From: Arthrobacter stackebrandtii
GTDB lineage: Bacteria > Actinomycetota > Actinomycetes > Actinomycetales > Micrococcaceae
Assembly (NCBI RefSeq): GCF_017876675.1
Contig: NZ_JAGIOI010000001.1
Span: 62,001 to 126,000, forward strand
DNA: 64,000 bases
Direction: 5' to 3'
In this document: one piece after another, positions 19,826 to 29,992 of the stretch
How positions within the stretch are numbered: position 1 is the first letter of the stretch
Layout of the letters: every line of letters starts with the position of its first letter
Position numbers and translations under genes: made by a program
Notes under the pieces: generated by a model
Told to the model about the DNA's origin: nothing
Seen by the model: the letters and a program-made list of their open reading frames with translations, nothing else
The model's database searches: none

Positions 19826-20314
19826 TCACAACTTTTGTTCCCCGGCGGCCTTTATGACCTGTTCCAGCAGTGAAATGGCTTCCTGCGTGGCCGCAACCCG
19901 GATCATTTCCCGGTCTCCGGCAAAGTGGTATTCATAGGATTGCGCCTCCCCGTCAAGGGCCACACCTATATATACGTGCCCCACTTCCTTGCCCTGGTGC
20001 GGCTCCGGTCCCGCGACCCCGGTGGTGGAGATGCCCACGCGGGACCCCGCGGCTGCGCAGGCCCCGAGCGCCATGGCGCAGGCGACCTCGGGATCCACCG
20101 CGCCCCTGGCCTCCAGCAGCCAGGCCGGCACGCCGAGCAATGTTTCCTTGAGCGAATTTTGGTAGGCGATGATCCCGCCCTGCAGCATGGCCGAGGAGCC
20201 GGGCACCTGCACGAGTGTGGCGGCGACCATGCCGCCCGTGAGGGATTCCGCGGTGGCCACGGTGATGTTGGCGGCGACGGCGGCGCTGACGAGTTCGGCA
20301 AGTCCGGTGAGCAC
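19826..20314 (-). CDS. CinA C-terminal-type protein (nicotinamide-nucleotide amidase family)
   Basis: This 162-residue protein corresponds to the stand-alone CinA C-terminal domain (PncC), which deamidates nicotinamide mononucleotide in characterised members. Landmarks are ATAESLTGGMVAATL, GGIIAYQNSLKETLLGV and the Gly-rich GISTTGVAGP loop. The GTG at 20314 follows a GGGGG ribosome site and lies just after the pgsA stop codon. The cinA-clgR-recA neighbourhood downstream of pgsA is typical of actinobacteria. A role in competence is not supported here. Confidence 0.88.
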   Translation of the reverse strand: MLTGLAELVSAAVAANITVATAESLTGGMVAATLVQVPGSSAMLQGGIIAYQNSLKETLLGVPAWLLEARGAVDPEVACAMALGACAAAGSRVGISTTGVAGPEPHQGKEVGHVYIGVALDGEAQSYEYHFAGDREMIRVAATQEAISLLEQVIKAAGEQKL

Positions 20315-20316
20315 GG

Positions 20317-20919
20317 CTACCCCCGTGCCGATCCGGCGGACCGGCCGGCGCTGCGCAGCTGCCAGGCCTTGACGACGTAGTCCACGCCGGTGACCACAGT
20401 GACGGCCAGGGCCAGCAGCATGACCACCAGGGCCACGACCGACAGCCACCCCACTGCCGGGGTGACGGGCAGGAGGTAGACAAAGATGGCCACGGTCTGC
20501 AGCACTGTCTTGAGCTTGCCGCCCTTGGAGGCGGCCATGACGCCGTAGCGGATCACCACAAACCTCAGCAAGGTGATGCCGATTTCACGCACCAGCATGA
20601 CGATCGTGACCCACCACCACAGCTCCCCCACGGCAGAGAGCATGATGAGGGCGGAACCGATGAGCAGCTTGTCCGCGATGGGGTCCGCGATCTTGCCAAA
20701 ACTCGTGACGAGCCCGCGTGCCCGGGCGATGTCGCCGTCGAGCTTGTCAGTGTAGATGGCCACCACAAACAGGGCCACGGCCACCCAGCGCTGCCAGCCG
20801 TAGTCGCCGGCGTCGGCCATGAAGGCCCAGATGAAAAAGGGCACCAGCACAATGCGCAAAAGCGTCAGGGCATTGGGCAAATTCCAGTTTGAAGGGCGCG
20901 GCGCCACCTGTTCAGTCAC
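20317..20919 (-). CDS. pgsA: CDP-diacylglycerol-glycerol-3-phosphate 3-phosphatidyltransferase
   Basis: Makes phosphatidylglycerophosphate, the committed step to phosphatidylglycerol and cardiolipin, in the membrane. The CDP-alcohol phosphotransferase signature spans residues 58-83 with the key residues Asp58, Asp61, Gly62, Ala65, Arg66, Gly75, Asp79 and Asp83. Six membrane helices are apparent in the 200 residues. The stop codon lies 2 nt from the start of the cinA-type gene, so they are probably co-transcribed downstream of ftsK. Confidence 0.93.
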   Translation of the reverse strand: MTEQVAPRPSNWNLPNALTLLRIVLVPFFIWAFMADAGDYGWQRWVAVALFVVAIYTDKLDGDIARARGLVTSFGKIADPIADKLLIGSALIMLSAVGELWWWVTIVMLVREIGITLLRFVVIRYGVMAASKGGKLKTVLQTVAIFVYLLPVTPAVGWLSVVALVVMLLALAVTVVTGVDYVVKAWQLRSAGRSAGSARG

Positions 20920-20974
20920 AGTGCAAGGCTACCGGCAAAGTGTGCGGGAGCCGCATTTTTGGCCGCGTCGGCCG

Positions 20975-23857
20975 TCACCGTCCGGTGAGCGACCATGCGT
21001 CCTCGCCGCCCTCTTCGTCGTCACCGTCGTTGTAGTCCACGGCCTGCGGGCGGCTGGCCAGGTCATCCGCCACAAGGTCCCCGCCCCAGCCATGGTTGGC
21101 GTTGGCGTTCTCGGCCAGCGCGGCTGTCATGGGGTCCACGGGCGCAGCGGGTTCACCGCCGGGCACGACGCCGGCCCCTCCCCCCGCGTCCCCGTCGCCG
21201 CGGATGGCGGCAAGGGTTTCGGCGAGGTCGTCCGGCTTGACAAGGACGTCACGGGCCTTGGAACCTTCCGAGGGGCCCACCACGCCGCGGGACTCGAGCA
21301 GGTCCATGAGGCGGCCGGCCTTGGCGAAGCCCACGCGCAGCTTGCGCTGGAGCATGGAAGTGGAGCCGAACTGGGTGGTGACCACCAGTTCGGTGGCCTG
21401 CAGCAGCAGGTCGAGGTCGTCGCCGATGTCGTCCTCGATGACCTTCTTGGGCGCCTCGGCGGCCACGTCTTCGCGGTACGTTGCCTGCAGCTGGCCCTTG
21501 ACGTGGTCCACGACGGCCTTGATCTCGGCCTCCGTGACCCATGCGCCCTGGACGCGGACGGGCTTGGACTTGCCCATGGGCAGGAACAGGGCGTCACCCT
21601 GGCCCAGCAGCTTCTCCGCACCGGGCTGGTCCAGGACCACGCGGGAGTCCGTGACGGAGGAGGTGGCGAAGGCCATCCGGGAGGGCACGTTGGCCTTGAT
21701 CAGGCCGGTGACCACGTCCACGGAGGGGCGCTGGGTGGCCAGCACCAGGTGGATGCCGGCGGCACGGGCCAGCTGGGTGATGCGCACGATGGAGTCTTCC
21801 ACGTCACGCGGGGCCACCATCATGAGGTCGGCGAGCTCGTCCACAATCACCAGCAGGTACGGGTAGGGGCGCATGACCCGCTTGGAGCCTTCCGGCGGGT
21901 GGACGCTGCCGGCCTTGACGGCCTTGTTGAACTCGTCAATGTGCTTGAAGCCGAAGTTGGCGAGGTCGTCGTAGCGGGTGTCCATTTCCCGCACCACCCA
22001 CTGCAGTGCCTCGGCAGCCTTCTTGGGGTTGGTGATGATGGGGGTGATCAGGTGCGGCACGCCCTCGTAGGCGGTCAGTTCCACGCGCTTGGGGTCCACC
22101 ATGACCATGCGCACCTCGTCGGGCGTGGCGCGCATGAGGATGGAGACGATCATCGAGTTCACAAACGAGGACTTGCCCGCACCCGTGGCACCGGCCACGA
22201 GCAGGTGCGGCATCTTGGCCAGGTTGGCCACCACGAAGCCGCCCTCAACGTCCTTGCCGACACCCATGACCATGGGGTGTTCGGTGCGCCTGGCGTTGGC
22301 CGAACGCAGGACGTCGCCCAGGACCACGACCTCCTTGTCCGCGTTCGGGATCTCGATGCCGATCGCGCTCTTGCCGGGGATGGGGCTCAGGATGCGCACG
22401 TCGGAGGAAGCCACCGCGTAGGAGATGTTCTTGCTCAGCGCCGTCACGCGCTCCACCTTGGTGCCCGGCGCCAGCTCGATCTCGTAGCGGGTAACGGTGG
22501 GCCCCCGGCTGAACCCGGTGACCGCGGCGTCCACGTTGAACTGCTGCAGCGTGTCCGTTAGTGCGGCCACCACGGAATCGTTGGCGGCCGTGGCGTCCTT
22601 CCCTGGCGGCCCGGCCGGGAGGTAGTCGGACTCCGGCAGCGTGTAGGTGACGTCACCCGAGAGCTGGAGCTGTTCCGACCGTGCCGGGATGGGCGCGGGC
22701 GGCATGGCAGGCGGTGCCGGCATTGCCTGGGTGGCGGCCGAGTTCCCGTCAAAGAAGGAGGGTTCCGCCGCGGCGACCATGCCGATCGCCTCGGTGACGG
22801 GTTCGGCGTCGTGCGCCTGTACGTCGTAGACCTCGCTTGTGGTGGGCAGGCCCTGGCGTGCCTTGATCTTGTCGGCACGGAGTTCATCGCGCGTGGGCCG
22901 GCGCATCCCGGGCCGGACGGATGGCGCGGCCGACGGCGTTTCCTGGCTTGCGTCGTCGTCCGAGCCGATGAGCGGGGTTGCGAAGGCTTCGGTGAGGGCC
23001 AGGCCCTCATCCTCTGCCGCCTCGAGTGCGGCCTTGGCCTTGGCCCGGGAGCGGCGCGGCTTCTTGGCGGGCTCCTCGTGGTCGTAGAGGTAGCTCTGGT
23101 CGTGGCCGGATGCCGTTTCACGGGACGGGGCGGTGCCCATGAGGGTCTCGTAGATGCCCTGCAGGCGGGCGGGGATGTGCCGCACGGGCGTGTTGGTCAG
23201 CACCAGGATGCTGGCGAAGGCCACGAGCGAGTACACGACGATGGCCAGGACCGGGCTGACACTGGCGACAACGCCGCCGGCCACCACGCCCACCATGCCG
23301 CCGGCGGCACTGATGCCCTCGAAACCGTCGGCGATGTTGGGGTTGCCGCCTGCCACCTGGGCGAGCGCGCAGCCGGCGAGGGTCATGATGGAGAAGCCAA
23401 GGGCGACGCGGTTGTTGGTGGCCATGTTGCCCGGCTGGCGGAACACCAGGACCGAGAACACCAGGAACATGGGCGGCAGCATGACGGAGAACCAGCCGAA
23501 GGTCCCCTCAAACACGCTTTGCACAGCTGTGGCGACAGGTCCGCCCAGGCCCCACCATTCAAAGGTGGCGGTGCCAAAGGCGAGCAGGATGAACAGCAGG
23601 CCGGCACCGTCGCGGCGCTCGTCCAGCGGCATGTCCGACTTGTCGGTGCCCATGCGGCGGATGGCACCGCCGATGAGGTGTCCGAGCCCCTGCCAGATCC
23701 CGACGACGAGGCGCACGGGCCACACCAGTTGGCCCTCCGGCGGGGCTGCGGAATTTTTGCTGCGGGGCACGGGCGTCTTCGTGGTCCTGGGGGTGCGCGA
23801 AGAACCGCCGCCCCTCTGACCGGAGGACGGACGGGCGGGGGAAGAACGAGTCGCCAT
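20975..23857 (-). CDS. ftsK: DNA translocase FtsK
   Basis: FtsK pumps chromosomal DNA across the closing septum and helps chromosome dimer resolution. The 960-residue protein has membrane helices between about 85 and 222, a disordered charged/Pro-rich linker (about 245-400), the alpha/beta motor with Walker A GATGAGKSS at 556-564, and a C-terminal gamma winged-helix domain (about 800-880). A further ~60-residue acidic tail follows. The ribosome site GGGAAGG of the start codon lies inside a 12-bp hairpin arm (23872-23908). It follows rnj in the same direction. Confidence 0.95.
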   Translation of the reverse strand: MATRSSPARPSSGQRGGGSSRTPRTTKTPVPRSKNSAAPPEGQLVWPVRLVVGIWQGLGHLIGGAIRRMGTDKSDMPLDERRDGAGLLFILLAFGTATFEWWGLGGPVATAVQSVFEGTFGWFSVMLPPMFLVFSVLVFRQPGNMATNNRVALGFSIMTLAGCALAQVAGGNPNIADGFEGISAAGGMVGVVAGGVVASVSPVLAIVVYSLVAFASILVLTNTPVRHIPARLQGIYETLMGTAPSRETASGHDQSYLYDHEEPAKKPRRSRAKAKAALEAAEDEGLALTEAFATPLIGSDDDASQETPSAAPSVRPGMRRPTRDELRADKIKARQGLPTTSEVYDVQAHDAEPVTEAIGMVAAAEPSFFDGNSAATQAMPAPPAMPPAPIPARSEQLQLSGDVTYTLPESDYLPAGPPGKDATAANDSVVAALTDTLQQFNVDAAVTGFSRGPTVTRYEIELAPGTKVERVTALSKNISYAVASSDVRILSPIPGKSAIGIEIPNADKEVVVLGDVLRSANARRTEHPMVMGVGKDVEGGFVVANLAKMPHLLVAGATGAGKSSFVNSMIVSILMRATPDEVRMVMVDPKRVELTAYEGVPHLITPIITNPKKAAEALQWVVREMDTRYDDLANFGFKHIDEFNKAVKAGSVHPPEGSKRVMRPYPYLLVIVDELADLMMVAPRDVEDSIVRITQLARAAGIHLVLATQRPSVDVVTGLIKANVPSRMAFATSSVTDSRVVLDQPGAEKLLGQGDALFLPMGKSKPVRVQGAWVTEAEIKAVVDHVKGQLQATYREDVAAEAPKKVIEDDIGDDLDLLLQATELVVTTQFGSTSMLQRKLRVGFAKAGRLMDLLESRGVVGPSEGSKARDVLVKPDDLAETLAAIRGDGDAGGGAGVVPGGEPAAPVDPMTAALAENANANHGWGGDLVADDLASRPQAVDYNDGDDEEGGEDAWSLTGR

Positions 23858-23871
23858 GCTTCAACGGTACC

Positions 23872-23908
23872 TTCCCGGGCCAAGTTTGCGCAGAATTTGG
23901 CCCGGGAA
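23872..23908 (-). terminator. Hairpin between rnj and ftsK
   Basis: TTCCCGGGCCAA (23872-23883) pairs perfectly with TTGGCCCGGGAA (23897-23908) around a 13-nt loop. It lies 78 bp after the rnj stop and 14 bp before the ftsK start. One arm contains the likely ftsK ribosome site, so it may end rnj transcripts or control ftsK translation. Confidence 0.55.
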
Positions 23909-23986
23909 CGGTACGTGGTGAACTGCACATCGGGCAGGTCCGGCTGCCGGCGGGCGGGACTCCCCTCGCAGGCAGCCGGACCGGCG

Positions 23987-25678
23987 TCAGGCTTCCAGGA
24001 CCACCGGGATGATCATGGGGCGGCGGCGCAGCTTGCGGTTGACCCACGTGCCGATGACGCGGCGCACCACCTGCTGGAGCTGGTGCGTTGTGTGCTCGGT
24101 GCTGGCCATGACGGCTTCCTCCAGGGCGGCGGCGATCTTGGGCTTGATCTCGTCGAAGACGGAGTCCTCCTCCGCGACGCCGCGGGCATGGATGTCCGGG
24201 CCGGAGACGATCTTGCCGGTGGCTCGGTTGACCACGGTGATGATGGAGATGAAGCCCTCATCGCCCAGGACGCGGCGGTCCTTGAGGTCGGCGTCGGTGA
24301 TTTCGCCAACGCTGTGGCCGTCCACGTAGACGAAGCCGCACTCGACCTGGCCCACGATGGTCGCGACGCCGTCCTTGAGGTCAATGACGGAGCCGTCGTC
24401 GGTCAGCAGGACGTTGCCGGCGGGCACGCCGGAGGAGATCGCGATGTTGGCGTTGGCGATCAGGTGCCGGGTTTCGCCGTGCACCGGCATGACGTTCTTC
24501 GGCGTGAGGATGTTGTAGCAGTAGAGCAGCTCGCCGGCGGCGGCATGGCCGGAGACGTGCACCTTGGCCGTGCCCTTGTGGATCACGTCGGCGCCCAGCT
24601 TGAGCAGCCCGTTGATGATGCGGAACACCGCATTCTCGTTGCCGGGGATCAGGGAGGAGGCCAGGATGACGGTGTCGCCCTGGCCCACCGTGATCTTGTG
24701 GTCGCCGTTGGCCATGCGCGACAGCGCGGCCATGGGTTCGCCCTGGGACCCGGTGGACATGAGCACCACCTTGTTGTCCGGCAGCTCACCCACGTTCTTC
24801 AGGTCAACGACGACGCCTTCCGGCACATGCAGGTAGCCCAGCTTTTCGGCAATGCCCATGTTGCGCACCATGGAACGGCCAACGAAGGCCACCTTGCGCC
24901 CGTGCAGCACGGCCGCGTTCAGGACCTGCTGGACGCGGTGCACGTGGGAGGAAAAGCTGGCCACGATGATGCGCTTGTCCGCCTTGCCGAACAGTGCCTC
25001 CAGGGTGGGGCCGATCTCGGCCTCGCTGGTGGTGAAGCCGGGGACGTCGGCGTTGGTGGAGTCCACCAGGAACAAATCCACGCCTTCCTCGCCGAGGCGG
25101 GCAAAGTGGCGCAGGTCGGTGATCCGGCCGTCGAGCGGCAGCTGGTCCATCTTGAAGTCGCCGGTGTGCAGCACTGAGCCGCCCGCGGTGCGGATGAAAA
25201 CGGCCAGCGCATCCGGGATGGAGTGGTTGACGGCAACAAACTCGCACTGGAACGGGCCCAGCTGCTCGACCTGCTCCTCCTTGACCGTGAGCGTGTACGG
25301 CTTGATGCGGTGTTCCATGAGCTTGGCCTCAATGAGGGCAAGTGTCAGCTGGGACCCGATCAGGGGGATGTCATGGCGCAGCCGCAGCAGGTACGGAACG
25401 GCGCCGATGTGGTCCTCGTGGCCGTGCGTGAGCACCACGCCCACCACGTCCTCGAGCCGGTCCTCAATGTAGGAGAAGTCCGGGAGGATCACGTCCACGC
25501 CCGGCTGGTCTTCTTCCGGGAACAAGACGCCGCAGTCGACGATGAGCAGCTTGCCGGCCATCTCAAAGACGGTCATGTTGCGGCCAATTTCACCAATGCC
25601 GCCGAGGGGGACGATCCGCAACGTGCCTTCCGGCAGTTCCGGCGGCGTCCGCAGCCCCGGTTCAGTCATTTGGGTCAT
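23987..25678 (-). CDS. rnj: Ribonuclease J
   Basis: RNase J is a beta-CASP metallo-beta-lactamase with endo- and 5'-3' exonuclease activity in mRNA decay and rRNA maturation. The zinc motif HGHEDH is at 85-90, and the beta-CASP motifs (TGSQGEP, HVSGHA) follow in the second half. The 563-residue length is normal for actinobacteria. It begins 2 nt after the dapA stop, so the two genes are co-transcribed. Confidence 0.95.
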   Translation of the reverse strand: MTQMTEPGLRTPPELPEGTLRIVPLGGIGEIGRNMTVFEMAGKLLIVDCGVLFPEEDQPGVDVILPDFSYIEDRLEDVVGVVLTHGHEDHIGAVPYLLRLRHDIPLIGSQLTLALIEAKLMEHRIKPYTLTVKEEQVEQLGPFQCEFVAVNHSIPDALAVFIRTAGGSVLHTGDFKMDQLPLDGRITDLRHFARLGEEGVDLFLVDSTNADVPGFTTSEAEIGPTLEALFGKADKRIIVASFSSHVHRVQQVLNAAVLHGRKVAFVGRSMVRNMGIAEKLGYLHVPEGVVVDLKNVGELPDNKVVLMSTGSQGEPMAALSRMANGDHKITVGQGDTVILASSLIPGNENAVFRIINGLLKLGADVIHKGTAKVHVSGHAAAGELLYCYNILTPKNVMPVHGETRHLIANANIAISSGVPAGNVLLTDDGSVIDLKDGVATIVGQVECGFVYVDGHSVGEITDADLKDRRVLGDEGFISIITVVNRATGKIVSGPDIHARGVAEEDSVFDEIKPKIAAALEEAVMASTEHTTHQLQQVVRRVIGTWVNRKLRRRPMIIPVVLEA

Positions 25679-25680
25679 GG

Positions 25681-26586
25681 TTACACTTCCATTCCAGCTT
25701 CCGCGAGGTCAGCCTTGATCTGGGCGATCTCGGTCTCGCCGGGCTCCACGAGGGGCAGCCGGACCACCGAGTTGGACAGGACACCCTGCCACTTAAGAAT
25801 TTGCTTGACCGCAACGGCACCCTGCACGTGGCCCATGGTGGCGCGGATGACCGGGTCCAGGGCGAAGTGGATGGCGCGGGCCGTGGTGAAATCGCCTTCC
25901 GCGGCGGCGTCGATGAGGGCGCGGAACTGCTGCGGCGCCACGTGGGCGCTGACACTGACCAGACCGACGGCGCCCGCGGCCATGAGCGGCAGCGTCAGCC
26001 CGTCGTCGCCCGAGTACACGTCCAGGTCCGTGTTGGCGAGCACGCGGCTGGTGGCGGTGAAGTCCGCCTTGGCATCCTTGAGCGCAATGATGCGCGGGTG
26101 GTCCGCCAGGCGCAGGATGGTCTCGGTTTCGATCGGGACCCCGGCGCGGCCCGGAATGTCGTAGAGCATGACGGGGACGTCTGTGGCGTCGGCGATGGCC
26201 TCAAAGTGGGCCTGGATGCCAGCCTGGCTGGGCTTGTTGTAGTACGGGGTGACCAGCAGGAGCCCGTCGACGCCGAGCTTCGCGGCGCGCTGCGACAGGC
26301 TGATGGAGTGGCGGGTGTCGTTGGTGCCGGTGCCGGCGATGACGCGGGCGCGTCCGCCCACGGCGTCGAGCACGGCCTGGAACATACCAAGGTTTTCCTC
26401 GTCCGTCAGGGTGGAGGTTTCGCCCGTGGTGCCGGTGACAACCAGGCCGTCGCAGCCGCCGTCGACCAGCTTGTTGGCCAGCTCCCCGGCCGCCTTGTAG
26501 TCCACCTCACCGTCGGCGGTGAAGGGGGTGACCATTGCGGGCACCAGGGTTCCGAAGGGGCGCAGGGAAATATCAGAGACAGACAT
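25681..26586 (-). CDS. dapA: 4-hydroxy-tetrahydrodipicolinate synthase
   Basis: Condenses pyruvate with aspartate semialdehyde, the first committed step of the DAP/lysine branch. The 301-residue TIM barrel has TGTTGE (51-56), YY 115-116 in TPYYNKP, Tyr142 in YDIPGR and the Schiff-base Lys170 in IIALKD. Start and length are normal. It heads a pair with rnj; the pathway partner dapB is 1.4 kb upstream on the same strand, separated by two unrelated genes. Confidence 0.95.
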   Translation of the reverse strand: MSVSDISLRPFGTLVPAMVTPFTADGEVDYKAAGELANKLVDGGCDGLVVTGTTGETSTLTDEENLGMFQAVLDAVGGRARVIAGTGTNDTRHSISLSQRAAKLGVDGLLLVTPYYNKPSQAGIQAHFEAIADATDVPVMLYDIPGRAGVPIETETILRLADHPRIIALKDAKADFTATSRVLANTDLDVYSGDDGLTLPLMAAGAVGLVSVSAHVAPQQFRALIDAAAEGDFTTARAIHFALDPVIRATMGHVQGAVAVKQILKWQGVLSNSVVRLPLVEPGETEIAQIKADLAEAGMEV

Positions 26587-26732
26587 GGGTAAAACGTTAC
26601 CTGCTGTTGGCGGTTTTCACGCAACGCGTCCGCGGGCTGTTGCGGCGGGGTCCCGGCTGTTCCGTGCCCGGCCCTCCTCCGGTGTGGCCGCGGCCGGCCG
26701 GGGCACCCGGCCGAAGGGCGGCGGGGCGGGGT

Positions 26733-27521
26733 TCAGCGGGCAAGCAGGAACGGCAGCCACTCGTCCAGGACGGGGCCGGCGGGGAACAGTGTGGAGCCGT
26801 GGTTTCGGCCGGGCAGCTCCACGAACCGGGCGTCGGGCATCAGCGCGGCGGCGTGCGCGGAATCCCCGGCCCTGCCGTAATCCTCTGTGCCGGCCATGAG
26901 CAGCGAGGGCACCGTGATGGCTGCCAGCGCTTCCTCGGGAACTGGGGCGTCGGCCTGGGTCTGGGCAAAGTAGGCGCGCAGGGCGGCGCCGTCGTTGGCG
27001 AGGAAGGCGGCGCGGGTCTGCGCGTCCAGGGGCCGTCCCATCTGCGCTTCCCAGCCCGCAACAAAGGCGGGCATGCCGCCCTCGCCGAGGGCGCCGTCGT
27101 ACCCGGGAAAGAAGAGCCTGCCAATGCTGCCGGGGGCGATCCGGTAGCTGCCGCCGAGGGAGGTGAAGGAGAGCATGCGCTCCGGCGCCGCGGCGGCGAG
27201 CGAGAAGCCCATGCGGGCGCCCACCGAGTAGCCGCCGTAATGTGCGGCGGGGGCGCCGGCGGCGTCCAGGACGGCGAGGGCGTCGGCGACGAGCGTGTCC
27301 ATGGCGTAGGCCTGTTGCGTGTGCGGCTTGGCGCTGCGGCCGTGCCCGCGCAGGTCCATCGTGATGACACGAAACTGGGCGCGGAAGGCCTTCGTGTAGC
27401 CGAAGCCGCGCCAGATGGCCTTGCTGAGGGCGCTGCCGTGGACCAGGAGCAGGGGCGTGCCCTCCCCCACGGAATCCCAGGCGAGCTCGACGCCGTCGGA
27501 CGGGTTGTGCGTGACCGCCAT
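26733..27521 (-). CDS. Alpha/beta fold hydrolase
   Basis: A 262-residue alpha/beta hydrolase. The core motifs are LLLVHGS (24-30), the nucleophile elbow GYSVG with Ser99 at 97-101, a likely acid Asp in GTEDYGRAG and the catalytic His in GRNHGST near the C-terminus. No signal peptide is seen. ATG 27521 lies 8 bp after the preceding gene's stop. The substrate is unknown; proline iminopeptidase- or esterase-like activity is possible. Confidence 0.85.
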   Translation of the reverse strand: MAVTHNPSDGVELAWDSVGEGTPLLLVHGSALSKAIWRGFGYTKAFRAQFRVITMDLRGHGRSAKPHTQQAYAMDTLVADALAVLDAAGAPAAHYGGYSVGARMGFSLAAAAPERMLSFTSLGGSYRIAPGSIGRLFFPGYDGALGEGGMPAFVAGWEAQMGRPLDAQTRAAFLANDGAALRAYFAQTQADAPVPEEALAAITVPSLLMAGTEDYGRAGDSAHAAALMPDARFVELPGRNHGSTLFPAGPVLDEWLPFLLAR

Positions 27522-27528
27522 GGCCGGC

Positions 27529-28020
27529 CTAGCGCTTGCTGCGGAAGAGGGCGATGGCGTCGCGCATGGACTTGCGGGCGCGCTTGCGGTCCCCGGCGGC
27601 GTCGTAGGCGCAGGAAAGCCGGAACCAGGACCGCCAGTCATCCGGGGCGGCCTCGGCCTCCTCCTTGTACTTTTCAAACTCGGCGTCCGCGGCCGAACGG
27701 ACAATGCGGCCGCCGGGCGTGCGGGGCAGGTTGTCCTCCGGCAGGCCGCCCTCGGCTTCCAGGATCTTGGCCATGGCCTCGGTGCGGGCGCCGAACAGCA
27801 CCTCGCTGACCAGGGCCCAGGCGGCCACGAACGGTATCACGAGGTAGGCGGCGCCCATGAGCTTGGCGATCCAGTCGGGATCGCCCATCAGCAGCACGGC
27901 GCGCTGGAGCATCACCACCATGTAGAACACGAGCAAAAGGGCGATCAGGCCCACCCAGATCTTGGTCTTGGTGATTTTCATTGGTGCAGCTTTCTGTGCG
28001 GGCTCAGCCGGGTTGGCCAC
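27529..28020 (-). CDS. Membrane protein with C-terminal TPR-like segment
   Basis: A 163-residue protein with two membrane helices (WVGLIALLLVFYMVVML at about 22-38; AAYLVIPFVAAWALV at about 57-71) and a soluble acidic C-terminus with a TPR-like helical pair (WRSWFRLSCAYDAAGDRKRA). GTG 28020 is chosen because GGAAGG lies 8 nt upstream and overlaps the end of dapB; a second possible start is the ATG at 27981 (MKITKTK). It is placed between dapB and the hydrolase in one operon. Function unknown. Confidence 0.7.
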   Translation of the reverse strand: MANPAEPAQKAAPMKITKTKIWVGLIALLLVFYMVVMLQRAVLLMGDPDWIAKLMGAAYLVIPFVAAWALVSEVLFGARTEAMAKILEAEGGLPEDNLPRTPGGRIVRSAADAEFEKYKEEAEAAPDDWRSWFRLSCAYDAAGDRKRARKSMRDAIALFRSKR

Positions 28021-28024
28021 GGCC

Positions 28025-28992
<968 letters not shown>

Positions 28993-29034
28993 CTGAGCGC
29001 CATCACCGACCGCGGCGGCGCCGGCAGTGTCGGT

Positions 29035-29502
29035 TTACTGTTGCGGCTCCGGCAGCTCGCCGGCCCCAACCCATTCCACAGTTCCGTCAGAGAAGAACTG
29101 TTCCTTCCAGATCGGCACCTGCGCCTTGATGCGCTCCACCAGTTCGGAGCACAGCTCGAACGCCTCGGCCCGGTGGGAGGAGGCGACGGCGGCGACCAAT
29201 GCCGGCTCGCCGATCTCCAACGGCCCCACCCGGTGCGCCACCCAGACACGGACAGGGTGCCCGTCGGGGTCTTTCACGAGGTTGGCGAGGGAGGCAGCCA
29301 CCTCCGCCAGGACCTTCTTGGCGAGCGGGTGCGCACTGTAGGCCAGCCGCTCCACCGAGGCTCCGCCGTCGTGGTTGCGGACCACGCCGCTGAAGGTGAC
29401 CACAGCCCCGGCCGTGCTGGATTCCACCGCGGCGATGGCGGCGTCGACGGAGATGGGTTCGGCGCTCAGCAGTGCCGCAACGATTTCCACGTTAGTGTCC
29501 AT
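29035..29502 (-). CDS. moaE: Molybdopterin synthase catalytic subunit MoaE
   Basis: MoaE is the large subunit that transfers sulfur from MoaD to precursor Z to form molybdopterin. The 155-residue protein has TFSGVVRNHDGG, the HRVGPLEIGE motif, the SSHRAEAF segment and the active-site Lys in VPIWKEQ. ATG 29502 overlaps the end of the mogA/moaB-type gene by 11 nt. It is the last gene of the minus-strand Moco operon. Confidence 0.93.
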   Translation of the reverse strand: MDTNVEIVAALLSAEPISVDAAIAAVESSTAGAVVTFSGVVRNHDGGASVERLAYSAHPLAKKVLAEVAASLANLVKDPDGHPVRVWVAHRVGPLEIGEPALVAAVASSHRAEAFELCSELVERIKAQVPIWKEQFFSDGTVEWVGAGELPEPQQ

Positions 29503-29992
29503 GGGTTCCTGCCACCTGTTCGCAAAGATGAATGATGAGGGGGTCCAGCACGGCCAGCCCGTCCATGACGCCGGACGGCGAGCCGGGAAGGTTGACAATG
29601 ACGGTGCTGCCGGCGAGCCCCGCGTGTCCGCGGCTGAGCGCGGCCATGGGTGTCTTGGCCAGGCCGGCGGCGCGGATGGCCTCCATGATGCCGGGGATTT
29701 CCCGCTCCAGCAGCGGGCGGGTCATCTCCGGGGTCTGGTCGGTGGGGCTGAGCCCGGTGCCGCCGCTGGTGATGACCACGGCGGGATGCTGCGCCAGCAC
29801 GGCCCGCAGCGCAGCGCCCACGGGTTCGCCGTCGGGCACCACCACGGGGGCGGCGGCGTCAAAGCCGTGTTCGGCCAGCCAGTCCTGGATGATGGGCCCG
29901 CTCCGGTCCGGGTAGACGCCCAGGGCGGCCCGGGTGGAGGCAATCACGACGGCGGCTGCGCCCGGTCCCGCGGTTGGCTCACACGCGCTCAC
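29492..29992 (-). CDS. MogA/MoaB family molybdenum cofactor protein
   Basis: This 166-residue protein adenylates molybdopterin to prepare it for molybdate insertion by MoeA. The signature [11 protein letters not shown] lies near residues 75-85, and NLPGSPSGV near the C-terminus is the second family motif. It could be named mogA or moaB; sequence alone does not settle it. Its start overlaps the moaC stop (ATGA), and its end overlaps moaE. Confidence 0.9.
   Translation of the reverse strand: MSACEPTAGPGAAAVVIASTRAALGVYPDRSGPIIQDWLAEHGFDAAAPVVVPDGEPVGAALRAVLAQHPAVVITSGGTGLSPTDQTPEMTRPLLEREIPGIMEAIRAAGLAKTPMAALSRGHAGLAGSTVIVNLPGSPSGVMDGLAVLDPLIIHLCEQVAGTHGH

Noticed and set aside
20819-22561. 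580-residue open frame on the plus strand
   Set aside because: Antisense to ftsK and pgsA, with no domain and shadow-like composition.
22811-25177. 788-residue open frame on the plus strand
   Set aside because: It runs antisense to ftsK and rnj, is rich in His/Gly/Val as expected for a shadow of GC-rich coding DNA, and shows no recognisable domain.
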